Of a stretch of DNA of 64,000 nucleotides, positions 30,535 to 39,055 are shown piece by piece. Below the pieces are notes generated by a model, which saw nothing but the letters and a program-made list of their open reading frames with translations, ran no database searches and was not told the origin of the DNA. A program made the translations under genes and the position numbers. Position 1 is the stretch's first letter. The number at the start of each line of letters is the position of its first letter. The DNA lies in contig JAUJOW010000006.1 of assembly GCA_030447445.1 (NCBI GenBank), positions 89,054 through 153,053 of the forward strand, written 5' to 3'. The DNA is from Acidimicrobiales bacterium. Its GTDB lineage: Bacteria > Actinomycetota > Acidimicrobiia > Acidimicrobiales > Iamiaceae.

Positions 30535-31476
30535 ATGGCCGACGGTCGGTTCGCGCCCAGCCCCACCGGGGACCTCCACCTCGGCAACCTCCGCACCGCC
30601 CTCGTGGCCTGGCTGTTCGCCCGCCGCGCCGGCTCACGGTTCCTGCTGCGGATGGAGGACCTCGACCCGGCCACCAGGCACGAACGACACGTGGTCGCCC
30701 AGCAGCGCGACCTCGCTGCCATCGGGCTCGACTGGGACGGCGAGGTGGTGTGCCAGTCCGCCCGCCTCGACCGCTACCACGCCGCCATCGACCACCTGAC
30801 CGCCTCCGGGCTGACCTACCCCTGCTACTGCACCCGGCGGGAGGTCCACGAGGCCGCCGCCGCCCCGCAGGGTCCGTACCCGGCGTTGGCCTACCCCGGG
30901 ACCTGCCGCCACCTGAGCGTCGCCGAGCGGGCCGAGCGAGAGGCGGCCGGTCGGTTGCCGGCGCTCCGCCTGCGGGCCGACGGGGTGACCGTGCGGTTCA
31001 CCGACCGCTGCCGCGGTCTGGTCGAGGGGGCCGTGGACGACCTCGTGTTGCGGCGTCGCGACGGTGTCCCGGCCTACAACCTGGCCGTGGTGGTCGACGA
31101 CGCCGCCCAGGGCGTGGAGGAGGTGGTGCGGGGCGACGACCTGCTCGACTCCACGCCTCGGCAGCTCCACCTGGCCGCGCTGCTCGGGCTGCCGGCGCCG
31201 TGCCACGCCCACGTACCGCTGGTGCTCGGCCCCGACGGCGCCCGGCTGGCCAAGCGGCACGGCGGGGTGACCCTCGCCGACCGCCTCGCCGCCGGCCAGA
31301 CCGTGACCGGTGTGGTCGGCATGCTGGCCGCCAGCTTGGGCCTGGCCGACCGTGGTGAGCCGCTCACCGCCGTCGACCTGCTCGACCGGTTCGACCCGAC
31401 CCGCCTTTCTCGCCGACCCTGGGTGCTCACCGACCCCGATGGTCGACCCGACCGCCCGACTGCCGACCGGTCCTGA
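30535..31476 (+). CDS. gluQ: Glutamyl-Q tRNA(Asp) synthetase
   Basis: Attaches glutamate to queuosine at position 34 of tRNA-Asp. 313 residues: class I GluRS-like core with the HIGH equivalent HLGNL (FAPSPTGDLHLGN), a zinc site (YPCYCTRREV and the later YPGTCR), and the KMSKS equivalent LAKRHGG; there is no anticodon-binding domain, which separates it from GluRS. The ATG at 30535 is used because the synthetase fold begins there; GGAGG precedes it. The upstream 221 bases (30314-30534) contain nothing recognisable. Confidence 0.92.
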   Translation: MADGRFAPSPTGDLHLGNLRTALVAWLFARRAGSRFLLRMEDLDPATRHERHVVAQQRDLAAIGLDWDGEVVCQSARLDRYHAAIDHLTASGLTYPCYCTRREVHEAAAAPQGPYPALAYPGTCRHLSVAERAEREAAGRLPALRLRADGVTVRFTDRCRGLVEGAVDDLVLRRRDGVPAYNLAVVVDDAAQGVEEVVRGDDLLDSTPRQLHLAALLGLPAPCHAHVPLVLGPDGARLAKRHGGVTLADRLAAGQTVTGVVGMLAASLGLADRGEPLTAVDLLDRFDPTRLSRRPWVLTDPDGRPDRPTADRS

Positions 31477-31516
31477 CCGCCGATAGACGAGCGGTCGCCG
31501 GTGCCAGGATGCACTC

Positions 31517-31744
31517 GTGGTCCCCTACGCGATCGCCGCCGTGATCACCATCGTGGCCGTCTTGGTGGTGGCCTGGCTCAGCGACCGGCGGGACCGGGCC
31601 AACGGCGTCGATCCCCACGTCCGCAGCGACGCCCTCGCCGAGCGTCGTCGGGAGATCCGGGAGCAGCGGGCCAACGATCGCATGCGGCGCCGTACGAAGG
31701 GGTTGGGCGGCCCACCGCCCGGCCGCCCCTACGACCGCTTCTGA
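31517..31744 (+). CDS. Small single-pass membrane protein with basic coiled tail
   Basis: 75 residues from GTG 31517: a transmembrane helix (YAIAAVITIVAVLVVAWLS, residues 4-22), then a highly charged Arg-rich helix (ALAERRREIREQRANDRMRRR) and a Gly/Pro end. CAGGAT is located at -12 to -7, fitting a leaderless start. It follows gluQ by 40 bases. Function unknown; the topology suggests an N-out/C-in membrane anchor. Confidence 0.6.
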   Translation: MVPYAIAAVITIVAVLVVAWLSDRRDRANGVDPHVRSDALAERRREIREQRANDRMRRRTKGLGGPPPGRPYDRF

Positions 31745-31772
31745 TGGTCGAGGCCCGTATCTGGGGTCGAGA

Positions 31773-32009
31773 TCAGGAACGGGGCGGTGTGCTGTCGCCG
31801 GCGGCCGGTCCGGTCCCGCCGTCGCCCTTCCCGGGGCCGGTGTTCAGGCCTCTGACGAAGTCGCGGGCCTTGCCGCTCGCCTTGTTGATCTTGGTGGTGT
31901 GCTTCCCCCCGGTGCGCTTGTCGGCCAGGTTCGCCACCTTGTCGATGCCGCTGCCGATCTGGTCGGCGTGGTCGTCGACCGCCTTCTTGACCTTGTCGAG
32001 GTAACCCAT
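31773..32009 (-). CDS. Rv0909-type putative antitoxin (CsbD-like short protein)
   Basis: 78 residues beginning MGYLDKVKKAVDDHADQIGSGIDKVANLADKRTGGKHTTKI, which is the pattern of the actinobacterial MT0933/Rv0909-type small proteins (GFLDKAK...ADK.DKA.D..D..TGGK...KV.KA). The mycobacterial member is annotated as an antitoxin of a TA pair. Here no toxin gene adjoins it, so that function is uncertain. AAGGACCACC precedes the ATG at 32009. The Gly/Pro-rich C-terminus is likely disordered. Confidence 0.7.
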   Translation of the reverse strand: MGYLDKVKKAVDDHADQIGSGIDKVANLADKRTGGKHTTKINKASGKARDFVRGLNTGPGKGDGGTGPAAGDSTPPRS

Positions 32010-32080
32010 GGGTGGTCCTTGTCGTCCGGGAGCGGGGGTCGGGTCAGGGTACCGGGCACCCCTGCCGACCCGATGGTCGC

Positions 32081-33097
32081 TCAGCGAGCGGTGGCGCCCG
32101 CTCCGCCCCCTCGCCACTCCTCGTCGTCACTGACCCCCTCCCGCACCCAGCTGGCGTAGGGGGTGGCGAACAGGGCGGGCATGCCGCCGGTGTGGAGGAA
32201 CACGACGGGGCCGTCGGCACCGATGCGTCCCTCGCGCACGGCGGCGACCAGGCCGGCCATGGCCTTGCCTGTGTAGACGGGATCGAGCACCAGGCCCTCG
32301 AGCCGGGCGGCCAGATCCAGCGCCCGCCGGGCATCGGCGGTGGGTGCCCCGTAGCCGGCCCCGATCCGGGCACCGTCGAGCCGGCAGGCACCGACCGGAG
32401 CGGGCAGCCCGGCCGTGACGGCGGCGTCGGCGGCGGTGGCCATGACGGCTTCGGGCAGGCCGGGCCGAGTGCCGACGTCCACCCCCAGTACGCGGGCATG
32501 GTCGCCGAAGCCGGCCACCAGCCCGGCGTGGGTGCCGCCCGAGCCGTCGGCGACGACGACCACCTCGACCTCGGGGAGCTGGCCGACCAGCTCACCGGCG
32601 GCCTGCACGTAGCCGAGGGCGCCGATCGGCGACGCCCCACCCACGGGGACGGCGTAGGGGTGTCGGCCGGCCTCGGCCACTCGGGCGGCGGTGGTTGTGA
32701 TCGCCGCCTCCAGCCCCCGGTAGTCGAGGTCACCGGCCCACACGATCTCGGGGCCGAGGAGCTCGTCGAGGACCACGTTCCCGGTGGCCCGCTCCGGCCG
32801 CTGCCCGCCCAGGACCACCGTGCACGCCAAGCCCAGCCGGTTGGCGGCGGCCGCCGTCATGCGCACGTGGTTGCTTTGGCGCCCCCCGCCGGTGACCAGG
32901 GTGTCGCAGCCCTGGGCCAGCGCATCGGCGCAGAGGTACTCCAGCTTGCGGACCTTGTTGCCACCACCGGCCAACCCGGTGAGGTCGTCGTGCTTCACCC
33001 ACAACCGGCCCGGCTCGAGACCCAGGTGGGCTCCGAGGCGGTCGGCGGGGAGGATCGGCGTGGGCAGGTGGGCGAGGGCGATGCGACGGTCGAGCAC
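32081..33097 (-). CDS. PLP-dependent 1-aminocyclopropane-1-carboxylate deaminase/D-cysteine desulfhydrase family protein
   Basis: 338 residues of the fold-type II PLP family. LWVKHDDLTGLAGGGNKVRKLEYL contains the PLP lysine (NKVRK), TGGGRQSNHVRMTAAAA binds the substrate, ADGSGGTHAGLVAGF binds phosphate, and FLHTGGMPALFA is the typical C-terminal motif. The start is GTG 33097 with CAGACT at -12 to -7. D-cysteine desulfhydrase activity is more common than true ACC deaminase in this family, and key substrate-specific residues cannot be judged reliably here. Confidence 0.88.
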   Translation of the reverse strand: MLDRRIALAHLPTPILPADRLGAHLGLEPGRLWVKHDDLTGLAGGGNKVRKLEYLCADALAQGCDTLVTGGGRQSNHVRMTAAAANRLGLACTVVLGGQRPERATGNVVLDELLGPEIVWAGDLDYRGLEAAITTTAARVAEAGRHPYAVPVGGASPIGALGYVQAAGELVGQLPEVEVVVVADGSGGTHAGLVAGFGDHARVLGVDVGTRPGLPEAVMATAADAAVTAGLPAPVGACRLDGARIGAGYGAPTADARRALDLAARLEGLVLDPVYTGKAMAGLVAAVREGRIGADGPVVFLHTGGMPALFATPYASWVREGVSDDEEWRGGGAGATAR

Positions 33098-33149
33098 GGC
33101 GCGAGTCTGGCGCTGGCCGGGCCACCGCGGTGGGTGCGACCATGGAGCC

Positions 33150-33500
33150 ATGCTCGGCAAGCTGCGACGGCGTCTGGCCCAGACCGTCGAGGAGCTCGAC
33201 GAGGACCGCATCCGCGACCGCTGCGGTGACCTCGACGTCACCCCCATCGGCGAGGTGCCGCTCCGGCAGCGCATCCGCCTCGGCGGAGAGGTGCAGGGGC
33301 TGCAGGTGGTGCCCCGGGCCGGCTCGCCCAGCTTGGAGGTCACCTTGGCCGACGGCACCGGGCGAGCGGTGGCGGTCTTCACCGGCCGCCGGCGGCTGGG
33401 CGGGGTCGACCCCGGCCGCACCGTCCTCATCGAGGGGGTGGCCCGTCGCGAGCGGGGGCGGCTCCTGCTGCTGAACCCGGCGTACACCCTGCTCGACTGA
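33150..33500 (+). CDS. OB-fold nucleic-acid-binding domain protein
   Basis: 116 residues. A short N-terminal helix (KLRRRLAQTVEELDEDR) precedes an OB-like beta barrel: TPIGEVPLRQRIRLGGEVQGLQVVPRAG, LEVTLADGTGRAVAVFTGRRRL, GRTVLIEGVARRERGRLLLLNPAYTLL. This matches small OB-fold proteins that in actinobacteria sit beside the TrkA (Ceo) genes. The ATG is at 33150 with GACCAT at -12 to -7. Role unknown. Confidence 0.8.
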   Translation: MLGKLRRRLAQTVEELDEDRIRDRCGDLDVTPIGEVPLRQRIRLGGEVQGLQVVPRAGSPSLEVTLADGTGRAVAVFTGRRRLGGVDPGRTVLIEGVARRERGRLLLLNPAYTLLD

Positions 33501-33566
33501 TCAGCCCGGCTTCTCGGGACATGGGGACGGCGATGACCGTGCCAGAGTCCCGAGAACGGCGCGGGG

Positions 33567-34235
33567 TCAGCCGAGCAGCACCTGCACGACGGCGGCCTCG
33601 GCCTCGGGGGTGGTGAGCATCAGGACCTCGTCGCCGGCCCGCAGGACGGTGTCGCCCCGGGGCACGATCACGTGGTCCTCCCGGATGATGGCGACCACGC
33701 TGGAGTCCCGGGGGAAGCCGAGCTCGGCCAGGTCGTGGCCCTGGGCCGGTGAGCTTTCTGTGAGGGTGGCCTCCGACAGTCGGGCCCGGCCGCCCTCGAA
33801 GGACAGCAGGCGCACCAGGCTGCCCACCGACACCGCCTCCTCGACCAGGGCGGTGAGGAGGTGCGGGGTCGACACCGACACGTCGACGCCCCACATCTCG
33901 TTGAACATCCACTCGTTCTTCGGGTTGTTCACCCGGGCCACCACGCGGGGCACGGCGAACTCCTGCTTGGCCAGGAGCGAGATGACGAGGTTGTCCTCGT
34001 CGTCACCGGTCACGGCGGCGACGACATCGGCTCGATCCACCCCGGCCTTGGCGAACTCGCTGACCTCGCAGGCGTCGGCCACCACCCAGATGGCACCGGC
34101 TGGCTCGCCCTGGGCCTGAGCGGCCCGCGCCCGCTTCCCGTCGATCTCCACGACGGTGACGTCGTGGCCGGCCTTGATGAGGTCGTCGGCGATGAAGGCA
34201 CCCACGTTCCCGCCACCGGCGATGACCACCCGCAT
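33567..34235 (-). CDS. TrkA-type K+ transport regulatory protein (RCK_N + RCK_C), CeoC-like
   Basis: 222 residues: Rossmann NAD-binding domain (MRVVIAGGGNVGAFIADDLIKAGHDVTVVE, GDDEDNLVISLLAKQEF) and a C-terminal RCK_C domain (GFPRDSSVVAIIREDHVIVPRGDTVLRAGDEVL). TrkA proteins gate K+ uptake channels. Its start ATG overlaps the stop of the neighbouring TrkA paralogue by one base (TGATG), so they form a co-translated pair, as CeoB/CeoC in mycobacteria. No TrkH/KtrB-type channel is present; the adjacent transporter is of KimA type. Confidence 0.9.
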   Translation of the reverse strand: MRVVIAGGGNVGAFIADDLIKAGHDVTVVEIDGKRARAAQAQGEPAGAIWVVADACEVSEFAKAGVDRADVVAAVTGDDEDNLVISLLAKQEFAVPRVVARVNNPKNEWMFNEMWGVDVSVSTPHLLTALVEEAVSVGSLVRLLSFEGGRARLSEATLTESSPAQGHDLAELGFPRDSSVVAIIREDHVIVPRGDTVLRAGDEVLMLTTPEAEAAVVQVLLG

Positions 34236-34909
34236 CAGTGCGAGCTCCCACGGCCGGTCGGCCCCTTGGCCAGGTGGGCGTCGAAGGCGTCGACGTGGTC
34301 ACCGGCGACGGCCACGTGCACCATGTCACCCTCCTGGGCCACGAGGTCGGGGTCCGGGAGGCGGGCCTCGCCGAGGCGGGTGAGCGCCACCACCCGGCCC
34401 CTTCCGGCGAGGTCGACGTCGGTCACGGTGCGCCCCGCCCACGTCGATGGCAGCGGCCGCTCCACGAGCACCACCCGGGCGCTCGGATCGATCCAGTCGA
34501 CGGTGGACCGCTCGGGCAGGATCCGGTGCAGCACCCGCTCGGTGGCCCACTGCACGGTGGCGATGGTCGAGATGCCGAGGCGCTCGTAGATGGCGGCCCG
34601 GCGGGGGTCCTTGATCCGGGCCATGACCCGCTCGACGGCGAAGGTCTCCCGGGCGACACGGGCCACGAGGATGTTGGAGTTGTCGCCGCTGGTGACCGCA
34701 GCCAACGCGTCGGCCTCCTCGATGCCGGCGTCGGTGAGCCGGTCCCGGTCGAAGCCGATGCCGACCACGGTGCGGCCGGCGAACCCGTCGGGCAGGCGGG
34801 CGAAGGCGGCCTGTTGCTTGTCGACCACGGCCACGGTGTGACCGGCGTCGACGATCGCCGTCGCCAAGCCGGCGCCGACCCGGCCACAGCCCACCACGAC
34901 AACGTGCAC
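34235..34909 (-). CDS. TrkA-type K+ transport regulatory protein (RCK_N + RCK_C), CeoB-like
   Basis: 224 residues: MHVVVVGCGRVGAGLATAIVDAGHTVAVVDKQ is the NAD-binding Rossmann core; SGDNSNILVARVARETF follows, and a RCK_C domain with VVALTRLGEARLPDPDLVAQEGDMVHVAV ends the protein. GTG start at 34909 with GGGAGG upstream on the minus strand. First gene of the two-gene Trk unit; TAGCAT (34957-34952, minus strand) is a possible -10 box. Divergent from the KimA-like gene. Confidence 0.9.
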   Translation of the reverse strand: MHVVVVGCGRVGAGLATAIVDAGHTVAVVDKQQAAFARLPDGFAGRTVVGIGFDRDRLTDAGIEEADALAAVTSGDNSNILVARVARETFAVERVMARIKDPRRAAIYERLGISTIATVQWATERVLHRILPERSTVDWIDPSARVVLVERPLPSTWAGRTVTDVDLAGRGRVVALTRLGEARLPDPDLVAQEGDMVHVAVAGDHVDAFDAHLAKGPTGRGSSH

Positions 34910-35101
34910 CGCGCACCACCTCCCGACCCCTGGTGTGGGTCACGAGGCGTGATGCTACGCACGGCGTAGGACGATGGAGCAGCCACGTCCGCCGACCCCA
35001 CCCACGTCCACCGACCCCGCCCGCCGCCCTGGTCGCCTTCGGCGACGCCACCACTGCTGCCTAGGCTGCGCCGGCACTTCTTCCCGGGTCGGAAGGGACC
35101 G
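34910..35101. promoter_or_regulatory. Divergent promoter region between the Trk pair and the KimA-like gene
   Basis: The 192-base divergent region holds TAGCAT on the minus strand (34952-34957) for the Trk genes and TAGGCT on the plus strand (35062-35067) for the transporter, with a GGAAGGG box at 35091-35097. I looked for a c-di-AMP (ydaO-type) riboswitch, known upstream of kimA in Bacillus, and saw no matching conserved blocks. Confidence 0.5.
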
Positions 35102-37000
35102 ATGGCCCTCTCGTTCAAGCGTCTCCTCGTCGGCAGCCCGCTTGCCAGCAGCGAGGAGCAGCACCAGCGGCTCGGCATCCCGACGGCGCTGGCCGTCTTT
35201 GCCTCCGACGCCATCTCCTCCACCGCCTACGCCACCGAGGAGATCCTGGTCGTCCTGCTCGGTGCGGTGGCCTTCCCGGCGTCGCACAAGTACCTCGTGC
35301 CGCTCAGCATCGCCGCCGCCTTCCTGCTCTTCATCGTCGCCAGCAGCTACCGCCAGACGATCCACGCCTATCCCGGCGGGGGTGGCGCCTACGTCGTCTC
35401 CCGCGACAACATCGGGGCCACCGCCGGGCTGGTGGCGGGGGCGTCGCTGCTCGTCGACTACACCCTCACCGTCGCCGTCTCCATCTCGGCTGGGGTGCTG
35501 GCCATCGCCTCGGCCGTGCCCTCGCTGCGGCCCGACGGCTACCGAATCGGCCTGTGCATCTTCTTCGTGGCGCTCATGACCCTCGGCAACCTGCGGGGGG
35601 TGAAGGAGTCCGGGCGCCTCTTCGCCGTGCCGACCTACGCCTATGTCCTCCTGCTCGGGTCGTTGCTCGTCTACGGCTTGGTGCGGGTGTTCGCCTTCGA
35701 GCTCGGCCCGATCGAGGGCGGCGCCGAGACCGTGGCCGAGTTCACCGAGGGGCGCCAGCTCGGCCGGGACGTCGCCCTCTTCGCCCTGCTCAAGGCCTTC
35801 TCGTCGGGAGCCGTCGTGCTGTCGGGCGTCGAGGCCATCTCCAACGGCGTCCCCGCCTTCCGCCGACCCGAGTCCCGCAACGCCGCCCGCACCCTCACCC
35901 TCATGGCTGTCATCCTCGGCTCCGGCTTCCTCGGCCTCTCCGTGCTGGCGCACCACCTCAGGCCGGTGATCGACGACGCGAGCGGTGAGACCGTGCTCTC
36001 GCAGATGGGCAAGGCCGTGTTCGGCGACGGCAACCCCATCTACTTCGCCCTCCAGATCGCCACCTTCATGATCCTCGTCCTGGCCGCCAACACCGCCTTC
36101 AACGCCTTTCCACAGCTCAGCTCGTTCATCGCCCGGGACCGGTACCTGCCGCGCCAACTCGCCACCCGCGGCGATCGGCTGGTGTTCTCGAACGGCGTGC
36201 TCGTGTTGGCCGGCATGGCCTCGCTGTTGATCGTCGCCTTCCGGGCCGATGTGAGTGGCCTCATCCCGCTGTACGCCGTCGGCGTCTTCACCGGGTTCAC
36301 CCTCTCGCAGTTCGGGATGGTGAAGCACCACCTCTCGCATCGGGAGCCGAACTGGCAGCGCAGCCTGTCCATCAACAGCGTCGGGTTCGTGGCCACCGGG
36401 ATCGTGCTCCTCGTCGTGGTCACCTCGAAGTTCACCGACGGGGCGTGGATCCCGGCCGTCGTGATCCCGGCCATCGTGTTGCTCTTCCGGGGGATCCACA
36501 AGCACTACGAGCGGGTCGAGGGTGCTCTCTCCGTGCCCGACGGCTACAAGGCCCGCCGCCGCACCCACACCGTCGTGGTGCTCGTCGGCCGGGTGCACAA
36601 GGGCGTGCTCGAGGCCCTCGCCTATGCCCGGTCGCTCAACCCCGACCGCCTGCTGGCCGTCTCGGTGGTCTCCAATGCCGAGGAGCAGGAGCAGATCAGC
36701 CAGGCCTGGGAGCGCCACCGCATCCCGGTGGACCTGCGCACCGTCTTCTCCCCCTACCGCGAGCTGTCCCGCCCGGTGATGCAGTTCGTCGACGAGCACG
36801 ACAAGGAGGTCGAGGACGACTTCCTCACCGTCGTCCTCCCCGAATTCGTGCTCGACCACTGGTGGGAGCAGCTCCTGCACAACCAGAGCGCGCTGCTGCT
36901 CCGGGCCCGGTTGCGAGCGCGTCCGAACACGGTGGTGACATCGGTACCGTTCCACCTGCGAGGCACCGACGTCGAGGTGGTCGGCGCCGTACCGGAGTGA
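35102..37000 (+). CDS. KimA-family (KUP/APC superfamily) potassium transporter
   Basis: 632 residues with about 12 transmembrane helices and a cytosolic C-terminal domain. Strong similarity in pattern to Bacillus KimA: SFKRLLVGSPL at the start, SSTAYATEE, SYRQTIHAYPGGGGAYVVS, LLVDYTLTVAVSISAG, LKAFSSGAVVLSGVEAISNGVPAF, NAARTL, LAANTAFNAFPQLSSFIARD, LYAVGVFTGFTLSQ and the C-terminal HNQSALLLRARL. KimA imports K+ with protons and is inhibited by c-di-AMP. The neighbouring RCK proteins support K+ transport rather than amino-acid transport, which generic annotation would suggest. Confidence 0.85.
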   Translation: MALSFKRLLVGSPLASSEEQHQRLGIPTALAVFASDAISSTAYATEEILVVLLGAVAFPASHKYLVPLSIAAAFLLFIVASSYRQTIHAYPGGGGAYVVSRDNIGATAGLVAGASLLVDYTLTVAVSISAGVLAIASAVPSLRPDGYRIGLCIFFVALMTLGNLRGVKESGRLFAVPTYAYVLLLGSLLVYGLVRVFAFELGPIEGGAETVAEFTEGRQLGRDVALFALLKAFSSGAVVLSGVEAISNGVPAFRRPESRNAARTLTLMAVILGSGFLGLSVLAHHLRPVIDDASGETVLSQMGKAVFGDGNPIYFALQIATFMILVLAANTAFNAFPQLSSFIARDRYLPRQLATRGDRLVFSNGVLVLAGMASLLIVAFRADVSGLIPLYAVGVFTGFTLSQFGMVKHHLSHREPNWQRSLSINSVGFVATGIVLLVVVTSKFTDGAWIPAVVIPAIVLLFRGIHKHYERVEGALSVPDGYKARRRTHTVVVLVGRVHKGVLEALAYARSLNPDRLLAVSVVSNAEEQEQISQAWERHRIPVDLRTVFSPYRELSRPVMQFVDEHDKEVEDDFLTVVLPEFVLDHWWEQLLHNQSALLLRARLRARPNTVVTSVPFHLRGTDVEVVGAVPE

Positions 37001-37040
37001 GCCACGAACCGGCCGAGCCGACCACGAGAGGAGCGCCGAG

Positions 37041-37376
37041 ATGAAGTGTCCGGTGGACGAGTCCACCCTCGTTATGTCCGAGCGGCAGGGGATCGAGATC
37101 GACTACTGCCCGCGGTGCCGAGGGGTGTGGCTCGACCGCGGCGAGCTCGACAAGATCATCGAACGGGCCGAGCCCCAGGCGGCGACCCCGCCTCCCGCCG
37201 CCGCTCCGGCCGCCCCCACGGCCGCTCCGCAGCCGGCCCCCCCGCCGCGGGACTGGCGGTACGACTCCGACGAGTACCCCGCCGTTCGCCCTGGAGGTCA
37301 CTACGGGGACTACGAGGGCCACTACGGCCGCAGGCGGAAGAAGCGGGGTTTCCTCGGCGAGCTGTTCGACGACTGA
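37041..37376 (+). CDS. TFIIB-type zinc-ribbon protein
   Basis: 111 residues. The N-terminal domain MKCPVDESTLVMSERQGIEIDYCPRCRGVWLDRGELDKII is the zf-TFIIB pattern (CPxD ... CPxCxGxWLDxGEL). A Pro/Ala-rich linker and a Tyr/Gly-rich tail ending KKRGFLGELFDD follow. Proteins of this type bind zinc; the role is unknown. An AGGAG box (GAGAGGAGCGCC) precedes the ATG. It follows the transporter gene by 40 bases and could be co-transcribed. Confidence 0.87.
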   Translation: MKCPVDESTLVMSERQGIEIDYCPRCRGVWLDRGELDKIIERAEPQAATPPPAAAPAAPTAAPQPAPPPRDWRYDSDEYPAVRPGGHYGDYEGHYGRRRKKRGFLGELFDD

Positions 37377-37467
37377 AGCGCCACGGGTGGGGCACCGACC
37401 CGGCCCGAAGCACTGCTGGGGTGAGCGCCTCGCCCCGCGCATCGCCTCGCACGGCTTGGCCGGACGG

Positions 37468-38184
37468 TCAGCGGATCGGTAGGCGTTGGGCCAGGAACCG
37501 CTCGGTGACCGCCCACGCCGCCGCTGCCGCGTCGGGGTCGTGGAACATCGGGGCCTCGTGGTTGTCGAAGGCATGGCCGGCCCCCGGTTGTACGACCACC
37601 TCGAGGTCGTCTCGCCCGGAGCTCGCCACCGCTGCTCGCACCTTCTCGACGGCTTCGCTGCCGAGGAACGTGTCCTGCCCGCCGAAGTGGAAGAGCACCG
37701 GGCAGGCCACGTCGGCCAGCCGGTCGAGGCTGTCCGCCACCCCGGTGCCGTAGTAGGAGACGACGACGTCGGGTTCGGCCTCGGCGCCGACCAGGAAGGC
37801 GAGCGAGCCTCCAAGGCAGAACCCGAGGACCCCGGTGCCGCCCCGAACCTCGCCGACCGAGCGCAGGTGGTCCAGGGCGGCGGCGCAATCGGCCACGGCT
37901 CGCGGCCAGTCGAGCCGGCCACCGAGGCCCATCGACGCCTCCAGACCCTCCTGGTCGTGCTCGGCCGCCCAGCCCGGCGCGATCCGCCAGAACACGTCGG
38001 GGGCGGCGGCCACGTAACCGGTGCGGGCCAGGCGCCTCCCGACGGCTCGGATGTAGGGGCCCACCCCGAAGATCTCCGGGAGCACCAGGACGCCGGGTCC
38101 CGAGCCCTCGTCGGGCACCCAGAGGTGCAGGTCCATGGTCCCGCCGTCGACGGCGACCGGCTCGGTGCGGGTGGGGTCGGCCAC
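37468..38184 (-). CDS. Dienelactone hydrolase family protein
   Basis: 238 residues of the alpha/beta-hydrolase DLH type: VLPEIFGVGPYIRAVGRRLA, catalytic Cys in LGFCLGGSLAF, Asp in GGQDTFLG and His in GAGHAFDNHEAPMF. These three form the Cys-Asp-His triad of carboxymethylenebutenolidases. The start is GTG 38184. Substrate not determined; such enzymes also act on other lactones and esters. It is convergent with the zinc-ribbon gene. Confidence 0.9.
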   Translation of the reverse strand: MADPTRTEPVAVDGGTMDLHLWVPDEGSGPGVLVLPEIFGVGPYIRAVGRRLARTGYVAAAPDVFWRIAPGWAAEHDQEGLEASMGLGGRLDWPRAVADCAAALDHLRSVGEVRGGTGVLGFCLGGSLAFLVGAEAEPDVVVSYYGTGVADSLDRLADVACPVLFHFGGQDTFLGSEAVEKVRAAVASSGRDDLEVVVQPGAGHAFDNHEAPMFHDPDAAAAAWAVTERFLAQRLPIR

Positions 38185-38229
38185 GGCTGCTCCTCGGGGC
38201 GTTCGGCGTCGGCGGGTCGATGATGTCGG

Positions 38230-38946
38230 TCAGCGACCGAACATCATCAGCCACTGCTCGGCGGTCTGGGGACGGAACACGACGTTGCGGGTACGGGTCT
38301 CGCCCATCGACGCCGCCGGCTTCTCCGAGTAGAGGTGCCCGGGGTACAGCACGGTGTCGTCGGGCACGTGGGCCAGGCGCTGGGTGAGGCTCTCGTACAT
38401 CTGCGCCGGGTCGCCGCCCGGGAGGTCGGTGCGCCCGCACCCGTCGAGGAAGAGGGTGTCGCCCGCCACCAGGCGCCCGTCGACGAGGAAGCACTGGCTG
38501 CCCGGTGTGTGGCCGGGGGTGTGGATGAGGGTGATGGGGATCTCCCCGACCGTCACGGTGTCGCCGCTGGCATGGGTGACGAGATCGTCGGCGCTCACGT
38601 CGGTGGCCCGCTCGACCCAAAGAGCCTCGTCGGCCTGGACGTGGATGGGCACCGCCGCCCGGGCGAGCAGGTCGACGATCCCCTCGATGACGTGCCCGCC
38701 GAGGTTCCCGCCGACGTGGTCGGGGTGGTAGTGGGTGGCGAGGTTGCCGACCAGGCGCATGCCGTCGGCCTCGCAGACCTTCAACAGCCCGTCGATGTCG
38801 TAGGCGGCGTCGATGGCCACCGCCTCGCCGGTCTGCCGGTCGCCCACCAGGTACACGAAGTTCACCATCTGGAGGGCGACGGGATCGTCGACGGCGAGAT
38901 CGAGGCCGGCCAGGAGCTGGCGGAAGTAGAGGCGTTCGGGGGACAT
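38230..38946 (-). CDS. MBL-fold hydrolase (glyoxalase II / persulfide dioxygenase-like)
   Basis: 238 residues. Metal-binding motif THYHPDHVGG (HxHxDH), later GHTPGS, GDTLF and PGHLYSEKP. It lacks the C-terminal substrate domain of classical GloB; length is closer to ETHE1-like or generic MBL proteins. ATG 38946 is preferred over the GTG two codons upstream because TAGCAT lies 9-14 bases before it. It lies 45 bases upstream of the DLH gene and is probably co-transcribed with it. Confidence 0.87.
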   Translation of the reverse strand: MSPERLYFRQLLAGLDLAVDDPVALQMVNFVYLVGDRQTGEAVAIDAAYDIDGLLKVCEADGMRLVGNLATHYHPDHVGGNLGGHVIEGIVDLLARAAVPIHVQADEALWVERATDVSADDLVTHASGDTVTVGEIPITLIHTPGHTPGSQCFLVDGRLVAGDTLFLDGCGRTDLPGGDPAQMYESLTQRLAHVPDDTVLYPGHLYSEKPAASMGETRTRNVVFRPQTAEQWLMMFGR

Positions 38947-39003
38947 GGCCACTCATGCTACGAGCGCCCGCTGACGCGAGGCGCCGCTCGTCGCCGCGAG
39001 GGG

Positions 39004-39043
39004 GGGTCGGGGCCCTCGGTTTCCGGGGGGTGGAGCCCGCGGG
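39004..39043. repeat. Intergenic hairpin repeat, copy 3 (diverged)
   Basis: GGGTCGGGGCCCTCGG is identical to the first 16 bases of the copies at 12064 and 12126. The loop is TTT and the second stem half is CCGGGGG, leaving one non-complementary position; the end GGAGCCCGCGGG is similar. It lies between the larC stop and the MBL gene start. Confidence 0.6.
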
Positions 39044-39055
39044 TTCCCCGGTGGG

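Noticed and set aside
34910-35101. c-di-AMP (ydaO) riboswitch before the KimA-like gene
   Set aside because: The conserved ydaO sequence blocks are not visible, and the region is only 192 bases with promoters on both sides.
35102-37000. Annotation as a generic APC amino-acid permease
   Set aside because: The segment order and the C-terminal cytosolic part match KimA rather than amino-acid carriers, and TrkA-type genes adjoin it.
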